Part shown: piece by piece, positions 17,166 through 26,164 of the stretch
Position numbering within the stretch: position 1 is the stretch's first letter
How the letters are laid out: the number at the start of each line of letters is the position of its first letter
From: an uncultured Granulosicoccaceae bacterium
GTDB taxonomy: Bacteria > Pseudomonadota > Gammaproteobacteria > Granulosicoccales > Granulosicoccaceae
Length of the DNA: 64,000 bases
Direction of reading: 5' to 3'
Assembly: GCA_938003855.1 (NCBI GenBank)
Contig: CALKXD010000132.1
Span: 1 to 64,000, forward strand
Made by a program: the position numbers and the translations under genes
The notes under the pieces: generated by a model
Told to the model about the DNA's origin: nothing
Seen by the model: the letters and a program-made list of their open reading frames with translations, nothing else
The model's database searches: none

Positions 17166-19061
17166 ATGCTGTCATTTTCCAACCTGTCCGTCCGTCGCGG
17201 CCCCAGACTGCTGCTGAAAGAAAGCACATTCACTATTCATCGCGGTCACAAAGTGGGTATCACCGGCGCAAACGGCACCGGCAAATCAACGCTGCTGTCA
17301 TTGATTATGGGAGAGCTCAGCGCCGATTCCGGTGATTTCGACATGCCCCGCAATCTGGTGGTAGCGCATGTAGCGCAGGAGACGTCGGCATCTGCACGAC
17401 CTGCAATCGAGCACGTCATCGACGGCGACGTCGAGTTGCGCCGACTGCAACAACGCCTCGACGATACAACAAAAGACGGTCTTGCCCTTGCAGAGCTGCA
17501 CAGCGCTATCGAAAACGTCGGTGGCTATACCGCGGAGTCCCGGGCTGCCACATTATTAAACGGCCTTGGTTTTACTACGGATCAGATCCGGCAACCGGTG
17601 CAAAGCTTCAGCGGTGGCTGGCGCATGCGACTCAACCTGGCGCGCGCGCTGATGTGTCGCTCTGACTTATTACTGCTCGATGAGCCAACCAACCATCTCG
17701 ACCTCGATGCGGTCATCTGGCTGGAATCGTGGCTGAAAGTTTACCCCGGGACGCTGCTGCTGATTTCTCATGATCGCGAGTTTCTCGACAACGTTGTCAC
17801 TGAAGTGGCCCATATTGAACACGAGCGCCTGAAACTCTATACCGGTAATTACTCACAGTTCGAACGAATCCGCGCCGAACACTTATCAGCGCAGCAATCC
17901 GCACACGATAAGCAACAGCGCGACATTGCCCACATGAACAGCTACGTAACACGCTTTCGTGCCAAAGCGACAAAAGCGAAGCAAGCCCAGAGTCGCATCA
18001 AGGCGCTATCACGGCTTGAGCTGATCGCCCCGGCCCATGTCGATTCACCGTTCAAATTTTCCTTTAAAGAACCTGAAAAACACCCCAACCCGCTGGTCAG
18101 AGTGAACAACGCGGCAGTGGGCTACGATGGCGAGGCATTGCTGTCAAAAATAAAATTCGAAATGCACTCTGACGCACGCATCGGCTTGCTCGGTCCCAAC
18201 GGTGCCGGGAAATCAACATTAATAAAAATGCTGGCAGCTGAACTCGAGGTTCTCAGCGGCGAACTGCACTTTGCCAAAGACACAAAAATTGCCTACTTTG
18301 CACAGCATCAACTCGATCAGCTAAATCTGAGCGCAACACCGGTGGCGCATCTGCGAGAGCTCGACAAAAACGCCAGTGAAGCAGATCTGCGGACATTTCT
18401 CGGCGGCTTCGGATTTCAAGGGGAGCGCGCGTTCGACCCGGTCGCACCGTTTTCCGGCGGTGAGAAAGCTCGACTGGTACTGGCCATGCTGGTCTATCAG
18501 AAGCCCAACATGCTGTTACTCGATGAGCCCAGCAACCACCTGGATATCCAGATGCGGCATGCACTCACTGTCGCCCTACAGGACTTCACCGGGGGCATTG
18601 TGCTGATCTCACACGACCGGCATCTGTTGAAAATGGCCTGTGACCGACTGCTGCTGGTGAACGATGGCAAAGTCGATGAGTTTGACGGTGATATAGATTC
18701 CTACCCGAAGTGGCTGCAAAGCCGCAACAAACCATCAAGCAGCACACCTGAATCTAAACCAGCTCAGACAAGTGCCGTAAACAGCAAAGATAAAAAACGC
18801 CTCGATGCAGAAGCACGCCAGCGACTCGCGCCATTGCGCAACGAAGTCCGGGCTCTGGAAAAGCAACTGGATCGCCTGTCAGGTAAAAAAGAAACTCTGC
18901 AAAGCAAGCTGGCGGATGACGCGCTTTATACCGACGACAAAAAAGACGAGCTCAAGGATTTACTCTGGCAGCAGGCAGAGCTGACCAAATCCATAGAAGG
19001 CGTTGAAGAAGAATGGATGGATAAGGCCGAGCAACTGGAGCAAGCCCAACGCGGGGCCTGA
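17166..19061 (+). CDS. yheS: ABC-F family ATPase, YheS-like
   Basis: From ATG 17166 the protein is 631 residues, close to E. coli YheS, and the first residues MLSFSNLSVRRGPRLLL match that family; the track's earlier start adds a non-conserved tail. It has two soluble ABC domains: Walker A GANGTGKST with signature SFSGGWRMRLNLA and Walker B LLLLDEPTNHLD, then GPNGAGKST, FSGGEKARL and LLLDEPSNHLD. A charged inter-domain linker (RAKATKAKQAQSRIKAL) and a C-terminal coiled coil are present. There are no membrane segments. ABC-F proteins bind the ribosomal E-site region and help stalled or initiating ribosomes. It stands alone and is convergent with the tlpA-like gene. Confidence 0.9.
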   Translation: MLSFSNLSVRRGPRLLLKESTFTIHRGHKVGITGANGTGKSTLLSLIMGELSADSGDFDMPRNLVVAHVAQETSASARPAIEHVIDGDVELRRLQQRLDDTTKDGLALAELHSAIENVGGYTAESRAATLLNGLGFTTDQIRQPVQSFSGGWRMRLNLARALMCRSDLLLLDEPTNHLDLDAVIWLESWLKVYPGTLLLISHDREFLDNVVTEVAHIEHERLKLYTGNYSQFERIRAEHLSAQQSAHDKQQRDIAHMNSYVTRFRAKATKAKQAQSRIKALSRLELIAPAHVDSPFKFSFKEPEKHPNPLVRVNNAAVGYDGEALLSKIKFEMHSDARIGLLGPNGAGKSTLIKMLAAELEVLSGELHFAKDTKIAYFAQHQLDQLNLSATPVAHLRELDKNASEADLRTFLGGFGFQGERAFDPVAPFSGGEKARLVLAMLVYQKPNMLLLDEPSNHLDIQMRHALTVALQDFTGGIVLISHDRHLLKMACDRLLLVNDGKVDEFDGDIDSYPKWLQSRNKPSSSTPESKPAQTSAVNSKDKKRLDAEARQRLAPLRNEVRALEKQLDRLSGKKETLQSKLADDALYTDDKKDELKDLLWQQAELTKSIEGVEEEWMDKAEQLEQAQRGA

Positions 19062-19204
19062 CGACAACACCCGCTTGACGCACCTATCAGCCGGCTGATT
19101 CGTCGCAACCCTGCAGCGACACACACATTACCCGGGGCTGCCTGATACCCGACCAGCATCCGGCACCACCGCGGTCGGGATTGCGCCAGATCAATAGCCG
19201 GCCC

Positions 19205-19696
19205 CTACTGCTTCAGAGCCTTGACAATAGAACTCTCATACTCGTCCTGTTTCGCCACCGTAAAACCCTGATGAACCTTTTCAATCGTGCCGTCCCGACC
19301 TATAACCACACTGGTCGGCATACCAACGACGTCGAACGAATTGGCCAGCTCCCCGGCATCATCAAAGCCAATGGTCAAATTGCTGCCGTTTTCGTCAGCA
19401 AACTGCAGCGCCAGCGCATGATCTGTATCCAGTGACACGGCCACCACCTTCAGTCCGTCTTCGGCGTATTTATCCTGCAACTCGCTCATCCACGGGAACG
19501 ACTCAAGACAGGGCCCGCACCAGGTTGCCCAGAAATCCAGATAAATTACCTCGCCCAGGTGCTGCTTGCTAACGAAGGTACCTTCAGCCAGAGGAACTTC
19601 AAACTCAACGGGTGTTTCCCGGCTACAGCCAGCCAGACTAATCAGCACGATCATCGCAGCGGCATGCAGGTAACGCGTCATGGGTTTTTTATACAT
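19205..19696 (-). CDS. TlpA/ResA-like thiol-disulfide oxidoreductase lipoprotein
   Basis: This 163-residue protein has a lipoprotein signal ending LISLAGC, so it should be lipid-anchored facing the periplasm. The thioredoxin fold contains FWATWCGPCLESFPW with the redox pair CxxC and the cis-proline region VGMPTSVVIG. TlpA-type proteins reduce cysteine pairs in the periplasm, often for cytochrome c or CuA maturation. No maturation genes are adjacent, so the partner is unknown. The start could be Met1 or Met6; neither has a good ribosome site. The divergent eamA-like gene is 478 bases away, with a large palindrome between. Confidence 0.88.
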   Translation of the reverse strand: MYKKPMTRYLHAAAMIVLISLAGCSRETPVEFEVPLAEGTFVSKQHLGEVIYLDFWATWCGPCLESFPWMSELQDKYAEDGLKVVAVSLDTDHALALQFADENGSNLTIGFDDAGELANSFDVVGMPTSVVIGRDGTIEKVHQGFTVAKQDEYESSIVKALKQ

Positions 19697-20174
19697 AGAG
19701 GGTCGGACACTGCGGATGGGAAATTGTTCTGAACGAAGCGGTCTTTCTTACAGCTTTACGCAAGTGGCACCAGAACAGCCAGCCGCAGATCCACTCACCC
19801 ATTGCAGGCTATTGCAATAGCCGCCAATGGAACGAATATGCGTCTGACGCAATACCATGCTGCATCACACCGGGGCTCAATAAACGCGCCGGAACGTACT
19901 GAGCGTGACCATAACAGAGGGCCGGCACTACCTCGCTCCAGCGCTCAGTATAACGAATCTCCACGCCATGTCATAACAGCACCGACACAAGCGCCAATCA
20001 CCCTACAGAGCAAAGTCAATACCGGACCGCATAATCGGATTGCCCCTTTACCGTGCCGTTACCGGCTATACTGCCTGCCACAGCACAAGACGTATTGTCC
20101 CTGACAATGCCCCTGGATTGCCGGTTACTCCAGGCGGCCATACCCGGCTACTCAGATCTTCAGGTAAGAAGTCC
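19697..20174. other. divergent intergenic region with large palindrome
   Basis: This 478-base gap lies between the TlpA-like gene (minus) and the EamA gene (plus). The ORF at 19802-20104 has no family resemblance. The notable element is the 32-bp near-perfect palindrome at 19799-19830, about 105 bases upstream of the TlpA-like start. Nothing else is recognisable. Confidence 0.4.
19799..19830. promoter_or_regulatory. 32-bp near-perfect palindrome
   Basis: CCATTG-ca-GGCTATTGCAATAGCC-gc-CAATGG is symmetric at 14 of 16 base pairs; the inner 16 bp are perfect. There is no central loop, so it looks more like a protein-binding site (or two overlapping sites) than an RNA terminator. It lies between two divergent genes and could control either. 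Confidence 0.55.
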
Positions 20175-21071
20175 GTGATTAAATCGGCGCAAGCCTTCCA
20201 ACGCCTGCCAGGCAATACCAAAGGGGCGGTATTTCTGCTGTTGGCCGCTGCCGGCTTCAGCCTTATGGCAATGCAGATTAAGCTGGTCGGTCAACACCTG
20301 CATGTTACGCAGATAATATTAGTGCGCCAGATTGTCATGATGCTGATCATGGCCCCCCGGCTGTCACGCGACTTCCCCGCCTCTATCAAGTCCAATCGGC
20401 CAGTCCTGCACCTGACCCGGATTGGCGCTGCGCTGATCGCCATGCTCGGCGGGTTCACCGCGTTAATCCATATGCCCATGGCCGATGCAACCGCCATTGG
20501 GTTTGCGAAGAGCTTTTTTGTCACCATATTCGCCATTCTGATTCTGCGGGAGACAGTCGGCATCAGACGCTGGCTGGCAACTCTGGTCGGCTTTATCGGC
20601 GTCATCGTCATGCTGCAACCCGGCGGTACCGGTTTTACTATCTATGGTATCTATGCGGCTATCGGTGCAGTCGCTGCAGGACTGGTGATGGTCATACTGC
20701 GGTTGCTGTCGCGCACAGAATCACCTTCAACAATTCTTACCTATCAGGCCGCAGGTGTCGCGCTGGTCCTGGCAACACCGGCTGTTATTTACTGGCAGCC
20801 CCCAACTACCATAGAATGGCTGCTGTTGCTGGGCATCGGCCTGACCGGTTACTGGTCGCAGATGGCTAATATCCATGCGTATAAAAATGGCGAAGCCTCC
20901 CTGCTGGCACCGCTTGAATATACGCGCCTGATCTATGCGACCATCCTCGGTATCCTGGTGTTTGGCAACTTTCCAACCAGTGCTACCATTGTCGGTGCAA
21001 CCATAGTGGTTGCCGCCTCAGGCTACACTATTCATCGCGAAACAACACTCAAGCGCAATAACACGCAGTAA
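20175..21071 (+). CDS. EamA/DMT-family transporter
   Basis: The GTG at 20175 (298 residues) is preferred because AGGTAAGAAG lies before it and the protein then starts just before the first helix; the track's 45 extra residues are polar and unlike the family. About ten hydrophobic helices form two EamA repeats (first AVFLLLAAAGFSLMAMQIKLV, second from about residue 150). DMT transporters export or import small metabolites such as amino acids, sugars or riboflavin; no substrate can be read here. It is on the same strand as the FeS-BCP photolyase 72 bases downstream and may share its transcript. Confidence 0.85.
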   Translation: MIKSAQAFQRLPGNTKGAVFLLLAAAGFSLMAMQIKLVGQHLHVTQIILVRQIVMMLIMAPRLSRDFPASIKSNRPVLHLTRIGAALIAMLGGFTALIHMPMADATAIGFAKSFFVTIFAILILRETVGIRRWLATLVGFIGVIVMLQPGGTGFTIYGIYAAIGAVAAGLVMVILRLLSRTESPSTILTYQAAGVALVLATPAVIYWQPPTTIEWLLLLGIGLTGYWSQMANIHAYKNGEASLLAPLEYTRLIYATILGILVFGNFPTSATIVGATIVVAASGYTIHRETTLKRNNTQ

Positions 21072-21143
21072 CCTTATGAGCCACCATCCAGTGCACAGCA
21101 GTGAAATCACCCGGGCATCTTCCGGTAACCGATCAATTCAATC

Positions 21144-22664
21144 GTGAAAACTTTATTACCCGTCCTTGGCGATCAACTGTCACTGCAGTTAGCCTCACTG
21201 CAACAGGCCGATCCTGCACACTCGATCATTCTAATGACCGAGTGCATGGACGAAGCCACCTACGTTCAACACCATAAAAAAAAGCTGGTGTTTGTGTTCT
21301 CTGCAATGCGTCACTTCGCGGTAACGCTGCAGCAACAAGGCTGGACCGTCGACTACATAAAGCTCGACGATACCAACAACCCCGGCGACTTAATTACAAG
21401 CATATCCAGCGCTCTTACACGCCACCAGTGTGATCGCATATTGATCACAGAAGCCGGAGAATGGCGCTTACAGCAAGCCCTGCAGAAACTCCCTGACACA
21501 GTCGCTGCCACCACCATCGTCGAAGACACGCGCTTTATCTGCTCGCACCAGACCTTTCGCGACTGGGCATCAAGCCGCACTCAAATGCGCATGGAGAACT
21601 TCTATCGCAATATGCGCCGGCAAACAGATTTGCTTATGGAGGGTAAAAAACCGGTGGGTGATCGATGGAACTTCGACGCCGAAAATCGCAAACCTGCCCC
21701 CGGTGAATTGCCGTTCACCGCGCCGACTCAATTTAAACCGGACAACATCACGCAGGACTGCATCGCACTTGTCGGGCAACGCTTCGATCACCACATCGGG
21801 TCGTTAGACAACTTCTGGTTTGGCGTCACCACAGAGCACGCCGAAAGTGCCCTGCAGCAATTTATAGAGCATTCACTGCCACTGTTCGGTGACTATCAGG
21901 ATGCGATGCTGACTGATGAAAAATTTCTCGCCCACTCGGTGCTGGCAATGTACATCAACATTGGTTTGCTCGATCCCCTCGCTGTCTGCAAGCGCATTGA
22001 AGCCGCCTACCTGCAAGGCCATGCACCGCTTAACGCAGTGGAGGGTTTTATCCGCCAGATCATCGGCTGGCGGGAGTACGTAAGAGGTATTTACTGGCTT
22101 AAAATGCCAGACTACGTCGAGCAGAATTTTTTCCAGCACCGGCAGCCTCTGCCAGATTTCTACTGGACCGCTGATACCGACATGGCCTGTCTTCGCGCCA
22201 GTATTCAGCAGACTATCGATGACGCCTACGCCCATCATATTCAGCGACTGATGATCACCGGCAATTTTGCCATGCTAGTCGGTGTCGACCCGAAGCGGGT
22301 GCACGAATGGTACTTACAGGTCTATGCCGATGCCTACGAATGGGTAGAACTGCCAAACACGCTGGGTATGAGCCAATTTGCCGATGGCGGTCTGCTCGGC
22401 TCTAAACCGTATGCCGCCAGTGGCAACTATATTAAAAAAATGTCTGACTACTGCACGGGCTGTAAATACAAAGTAAACAAAAAGGCCGGTGAGCAGGCTT
22501 GTCCCTACAATTATCTCTACTGGAATTTTATCGACCGTCATCGCGATAAGCTGGTGGGCAACCACCGCCTGGCGCAAGTGTACCGAACCTGGGATCGCAT
22601 GAGTGAAGAACGTCACCTAGAGGTCAAAGAAGATTCCCAACGCTTTTTGCATCAGCTGAAATAA
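21144..22664 (+). CDS. FeS-BCP family photolyase, (6-4)-type (PhrB-like)
   Basis: This 506-residue protein belongs to the prokaryotic iron-sulfur cryptochrome/photolyase group typified by Agrobacterium PhrB, which repairs UV (6-4) photoproducts using FAD, a lumazine antenna and a [4Fe-4S] cluster. The N-terminus LLPVLGDQLSLQL is typical. The FAD region contains AHHIQRLMITGNFAML and the long PNTLGMSQFADGG. The four cluster cysteines fall at 349, 437, 440 and 453, each one residue off PhrB's 350, 438, 441 and 454. The start is GTG without a clear ribosome site. It converges on the SDR-photolyase operon with only 9 bases between stops, so both photolyase types share one locus. Confidence 0.93.
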   Translation: MKTLLPVLGDQLSLQLASLQQADPAHSIILMTECMDEATYVQHHKKKLVFVFSAMRHFAVTLQQQGWTVDYIKLDDTNNPGDLITSISSALTRHQCDRILITEAGEWRLQQALQKLPDTVAATTIVEDTRFICSHQTFRDWASSRTQMRMENFYRNMRRQTDLLMEGKKPVGDRWNFDAENRKPAPGELPFTAPTQFKPDNITQDCIALVGQRFDHHIGSLDNFWFGVTTEHAESALQQFIEHSLPLFGDYQDAMLTDEKFLAHSVLAMYINIGLLDPLAVCKRIEAAYLQGHAPLNAVEGFIRQIIGWREYVRGIYWLKMPDYVEQNFFQHRQPLPDFYWTADTDMACLRASIQQTIDDAYAHHIQRLMITGNFAMLVGVDPKRVHEWYLQVYADAYEWVELPNTLGMSQFADGGLLGSKPYAASGNYIKKMSDYCTGCKYKVNKKAGEQACPYNYLYWNFIDRHRDKLVGNHRLAQVYRTWDRMSEERHLEVKEDSQRFLHQLK

Positions 22665-22673
22665 CTCACTCCA

Positions 22674-23225
22674 TCACATCTCGATAGAACCGACCACCGT
22701 AAAAGCGCCATCATCTTCACGCCTCACCACAACAATCTCTCCGGAGGCGGGATACACCCCGGTTAGCGCCGTGATGTTCACCTGGTGCGTCACCAGAATC
22801 ACCGGCAGTGTCGCCTCAGCCAACCACTGGATAGTCGCCTCGGTCTGACTGCCGGCGCGGCTTCTGTCTGCATAGAATGAATTAATCGGCGGCAGTGCCG
22901 TCACCGGTCCAATGCCCAGTAAAGCCGCTGTTTCCATACACCGACACCACTGGCTCGAATAAACACCCAACCGGGTATGGCTCTGCAGTACCTGCCCGAT
23001 ATCCCTAGCCTGCTGCCGGCCAGTGTCATTCAGGTTGCGTTGCGTCGAGCAATCGCCTACGGCAAAATTCGACGGATCACCGGTTCCGGGCGCAAGCGCG
23101 TGGCGCATCAGCGCAAAATGATTATCCGATGACAGCGCCTTGAGCACCTGATTGTTATCCGCTGCTGACACGATTGCTCCGGACAACAGCGCAAACATCA
23201 TGATCACTGACTGAACAATTTTCAT
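22674..23225 (-). CDS. secreted histidine phosphatase-superfamily protein
   Basis: From ATG 23225 (183 residues) there is a clear signal peptide (MKIVQSVIMMFALLSGAIVSA) preceded by AGGTGAGTGC. The track start at 23354 overlaps the DUF2256 gene in another frame and is wrong. The mature protein has the phosphohistidine motif as LMRHA, then NLNDTGRQQARDIG, the internal conserved Arg region SSQWCRCMETAALLG, and VILVTHQVNITALTG with the second catalytic His. It is likely a periplasmic phosphatase. Two Cys in RCMET are unusual. It starts 4 bases after the DUF2256 stop, the last gene of the SDR-photolyase-DUF2256 operon; why it travels with light repair is not evident. Confidence 0.85.
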   Translation of the reverse strand: MKIVQSVIMMFALLSGAIVSAADNNQVLKALSSDNHFALMRHALAPGTGDPSNFAVGDCSTQRNLNDTGRQQARDIGQVLQSHTRLGVYSSQWCRCMETAALLGIGPVTALPPINSFYADRSRAGSQTEATIQWLAEATLPVILVTHQVNITALTGVYPASGEIVVVRREDDGAFTVVGSIEM

Positions 23226-23229
23226 GCAC

Positions 23230-23388
23230 TCACCTATCTTTAGTTTGATTGACCGTTGATTTTTCGCCACGGCAGCGCTTGGAACAATAGCGAACTTCCT
23301 CCCAGCAGGCCGCCCATTTTTTTCGCCAGGTAAACGGACGCTGACAAACCGCACATACTTTTACCGGCAAGTCAGACTTTCTATGCAC
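23230..23388 (-). CDS. DUF2256 small zinc-ribbon-like protein (absent from ORF track)
   Basis: A 52-residue protein starts at GTG 23388, 3 bases after the photolyase stop, and ends at TGA 23230. Its sequence has the DUF2256 hallmarks: [22 protein letters not shown], then [12 protein letters not shown]. The four cysteines in two CxxC/CxxxC pairs could bind zinc. DUF2256 genes are commonly found next to cryptochrome/photolyase genes, exactly as here, but no function has been shown to my knowledge. Coupling to the photolyase is near-overlapping, so equal co-production is likely. It is below the ORF-track length cutoff. Confidence 0.9.
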   Translation of the reverse strand: MHRKSDLPVKVCAVCQRPFTWRKKWAACWEEVRYCSKRCRGEKSTVNQTKDR

Positions 23389-23391
23389 GGC

Positions 23392-24948
23392 CTACTGCCC
23401 TAGATCCAGTGATAGCTGCGAGGATCGAGTGCTGCCACGGGGTTTGCGCTGATCGCGCCTTCGGACCCCGCTTTTACGGCTGCCGTGTCGCTGTTGAATA
23501 ATGTCAGCCTCACGACGAAACTCCGGTGATTTCCTGATCGAGTGAATAGCCTCACGGGCAGAGCGCGCAGCGGCCAGATGGTCAACCAAAGGCTCGGGGT
23601 AATCGCACCCTGGACGGCAGTCAGCCAATTGCTGTTCCAGCAGAGACATTTTCCATGGCTCGTGAATATATTTGTTATCCACCGCTTGTAGTTCAGGCAC
23701 CCAACGGCGAATGAAAACGCCCTGTGGGTCCTGATCTATAGATTGCTTAACCGGATTATAAATGCGCACTGTATTGATACCGGTTGTGCCGCTTTGCATC
23801 TGCACCTGATTCCAATGAATACCCGGCTCATAGTCAACAAACATTCTCGCCAGATGCAAGCCGGGCTCACGCCAGTGCAACCACAACTGATAGGACGCAA
23901 ACGATAATAACATCGCCCGCATCCTGAAATTAAGCCAGCCCGTGTGAATAAGCGAACGCATACAGGCATCGATAAACGGATAGCCGGTTTGACCGCGACA
24001 CCAGGCCTGCAAAACGTCCGGGTCTGCGGTCGGGCTACGCATTCCGATATAGGCAGAGTGCACATCTTGCGCTTCATGTGCGGGGTCGTCTTCGAGTTTC
24101 TGTATAAAATGACAGTGCCAATGCAACCTTGCCGCATAGCTGCTCAACGACCGGACCCAGCTACCGCGCTCATCCATTTTCTGCGACTGGCGAAGCTCTA
24201 CTGCCGCCCCGACCAACTGCGAAACTTCCCTCATCGAAATAACGCCACAGGCTATGTGCGCCGACAACCGCGAGCAACTGTGCCCGGCCGTCAGCGGGCT
24301 GGACATTTCTTTCTGGTAGCGCTCACCCCGCTCAGATAAAAAACCCGTCACCAGTTGCAGTGCCTGTGCTCTGCCACCTCGCTGAGGTGCTACGCAATGG
24401 TCGTCCCGCATAGAGTCGAATGGCAAGTGCGGGAGATCAGGAGAACGACTCAGACTGGCGTGCAAGTAAGGTCTGAGCCCGATGGGCGCTGGAATAACCG
24501 GGGCCTCCATCAGCTTTTGCCATTTGGCCGCCCAGCCGTCGCGATCAGCGAGACGTCGCACCACACCATGCTGCGCAATCTCTATCCATTCAATCTCCCC
24601 CGCACTCGCCCACTGACCGACCGCAATGTCGCGGGTATAGGTCCACTGGTTGCCGGTCTCTTCATGCGACCACAGCCGATCAATCACATGCCTGTTGTGA
24701 AGCTCTGCCAGCACCTCTGTGACCTGACCGACGCGCACCTGCAGTGGTACACCTAATTTCGCAAGATCGGATTGCAACTCCTGCAGGCACTCACGAACAA
24801 ACAACCACTGCCGCATCGAGGTGTCCGGCAATGCCCAGTATTCGGGTTCGATAACATAGAGCGCCATTACCTCACCGCGAGCAGCAGCACGCGCTAACGG
24901 TGCATGATCCTGTACACGCAAATCGCGTTTAAACCAGACGAGCTCCAT
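23392..24948 (-). CDS. cryptochrome/photolyase family FAD protein
   Basis: The protein is 518 residues. The N-terminal antenna-type Rossmann domain begins ELVWFKRDLRVQDHAPL. The FAD half contains GQTGYPFIDACMRSLIHTGWLNFRMR and the late MQSGTTGINTVRIYNP. This is the FAD-binding photolyase/cryptochrome layout, separate from the FeS-BCP protein at 21144. It should use blue light to split pyrimidine dimers, though a pure photoreceptor role cannot be excluded. The C-terminal 45 residues are a basic tail (RHGSRKSGVRRRDQRK), which may bind DNA. The order SDR, photolyase, DUF2256, phosphatase is one minus-strand operon. No obvious ribosome site precedes ATG 24948. Confidence 0.9.
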   Translation of the reverse strand: MELVWFKRDLRVQDHAPLARAAARGEVMALYVIEPEYWALPDTSMRQWLFVRECLQELQSDLAKLGVPLQVRVGQVTEVLAELHNRHVIDRLWSHEETGNQWTYTRDIAVGQWASAGEIEWIEIAQHGVVRRLADRDGWAAKWQKLMEAPVIPAPIGLRPYLHASLSRSPDLPHLPFDSMRDDHCVAPQRGGRAQALQLVTGFLSERGERYQKEMSSPLTAGHSCSRLSAHIACGVISMREVSQLVGAAVELRQSQKMDERGSWVRSLSSYAARLHWHCHFIQKLEDDPAHEAQDVHSAYIGMRSPTADPDVLQAWCRGQTGYPFIDACMRSLIHTGWLNFRMRAMLLSFASYQLWLHWREPGLHLARMFVDYEPGIHWNQVQMQSGTTGINTVRIYNPVKQSIDQDPQGVFIRRWVPELQAVDNKYIHEPWKMSLLEQQLADCRPGCDYPEPLVDHLAAARSAREAIHSIRKSPEFRREADIIQQRHGSRKSGVRRRDQRKPRGSTRSSQLSLDLGQ

Positions 24949-25010
24949 ACGTTAAGAGACCCACCGCCCGTCGGACCCAGCCGCCGCGCACACGCTCAAC
25001 AACAAACTTA

Positions 25011-25712
25011 TCACCACGGGATAGCGTTGCCGTCATAAGCGATAAACCGCCCGGTCATTTCAGGGGTCATTTCAGCCAATCGATCGACCAGCAACGCGGC
25101 GGTTTTTGCCGAAGAGAACAACTTACCTTCGGCAACCCGCGCCTGAAAAGGCATAGAAAGCGCGGTGTCAGTGGTGCCGGGGTGCAGTGCTGCGACACAT
25201 ACATTCGGTAACGTGCGTCGCCACTCGATGCTGATGTTTTTGATCGCCATATTCAGCGCCGCCTTGGAGCAGCGATAGCTGTACCAGCCACCAAGCCGGT
25301 TATCATCGATACTGCCGACACGTGCCGACACAGTGGCAAAAACAGCGTGCTGCTGATGACGGAGATGTGTCGTGAAGTGCTTTGCCACAAGTAGCGTGGG
25401 CAGTACATTAGTGTCCATATTCATGCGAAAGAACTCCGCATCAATCTCACGCAACCCCTTCTCAGGAGTACGCGCTCCGGTGTGTAGCACACCAACCGCA
25501 TTTACGACCCAGTGAGCCTCACCAATGCCTTCAGCAAAAGCCCGCACCTGCTCCTCAACGGTCACATCGACCTGACACCAGTACACGTCCGTGATGTCGG
25601 GCTTAACCGTATACCAGGTTGCAAAGATTGATGCTTTCGGATAACGCTGTTTAATCTCGCTGATCAAGGCATTGCCGATACCACCATTGCCACCCAGAAT
25701 CACAACATTCAC
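25011..25712 (-). CDS. SDR family NAD(P)-dependent oxidoreductase
   Basis: This 233-residue short-chain dehydrogenase has the nucleotide-binding VILGGNGGIGNAL near the N-terminus, the VVNAVGVLH segment (NAG-like), a catalytic Ser in ATVSARVGSI, and the YSYRCSKAALN Tyr-x3-Lys pair. It resembles C-factor/CsgA-like SDRs that often sit near photolyase genes; the substrate is unknown. The start is GTG 25712 with AGGTT close before it. It is the first gene of the operon; the photolyase begins 62 bases downstream. Confidence 0.88.
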   Translation of the reverse strand: MNVVILGGNGGIGNALISEIKQRYPKASIFATWYTVKPDITDVYWCQVDVTVEEQVRAFAEGIGEAHWVVNAVGVLHTGARTPEKGLREIDAEFFRMNMDTNVLPTLLVAKHFTTHLRHQQHAVFATVSARVGSIDDNRLGGWYSYRCSKAALNMAIKNISIEWRRTLPNVCVAALHPGTTDTALSMPFQARVAEGKLFSSAKTAALLVDRLAEMTPEMTGRFIAYDGNAIPW

Positions 25713-25863
25713 AACCTGCGTACCACCCTTTATTATCGAAATTCAGATAAGGTCACTACGCAGGGTCGAGCGCATTGGATCAACACGGCAGATAGACCGA
25801 CGCAAGACCGCACAGCTGCAAACTTTGAACAAGTGGTGGGTTACTGGCTGGAAGGAGCATTAA

Positions 25864-25939
25864 TGGTGGGCCGTGAAGGATTCGAACCTTCGACCAATTG
25901 ATTAAAAGTCAACTGCTCTACCGACTGAGCTAACGGCCC
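25864..25939 (-). tRNA. tRNA-Lys (anticodon TTT)
   Basis: On the minus strand GGGCCGT pairs with ACGGCCC as a 7-bp acceptor stem. The D-loop reads AGCTCAGTCGGTAGAGC, the anticodon loop CTTTTAA holds TTT, and the T-arm is GAAGGTTCGAATCCTTC. The 3' CCA is encoded. It lies downstream of cpoB, where tRNA-Lys genes are commonly found after tol-pal clusters in gammaproteobacteria. Confidence 0.97.
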
Positions 25940-26063
25940 TTATACTCGTAACTACATCTACTTTGAGATATTCTGTCTTTCGACAATGTGCCAGCCTGGC
26001 TGGCGATGCGGTTGGACCGCTTTTCGGGCAGGCTGCTGAACAGCGCCCCTACCCAAGCCGCAT

Positions 26064-26092
26064 AGTATAGCGTTATCCGTGCACCTTGCCTA
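26064..26092 (-). promoter_or_regulatory. candidate sigma-70 promoter for tRNA-Lys
   Basis: On the minus strand TAGGCA (4 of 6 to TTGACA) is followed after 17 bases by TATACT (5 of 6 to TATAAT). It lies about 115-125 bases before the mature tRNA 5' end, so a leader would be removed by processing. It is the best pair I see between cpoB and the tRNA. Confidence 0.4.
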
Positions 26093-26164
26093 GCCCGTTT
26101 CGCTATCGAAAAGCCGACTAGTCGAACAATTTTTACTTTCGACTCAATCAGCCTGCTAACCCGC

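Noticed and set aside
19802-20104. 100-residue plus ORF upstream of the EamA gene
   Set aside because: Composition is unlike neighbouring genes, no ribosome site, and it overlaps the large palindrome.
23226-23354. Track extension of the histidine phosphatase to 226 residues
   Set aside because: It overlaps the DUF2256 gene in another frame; the ATG at 23225 has a ribosome site and begins a signal peptide.
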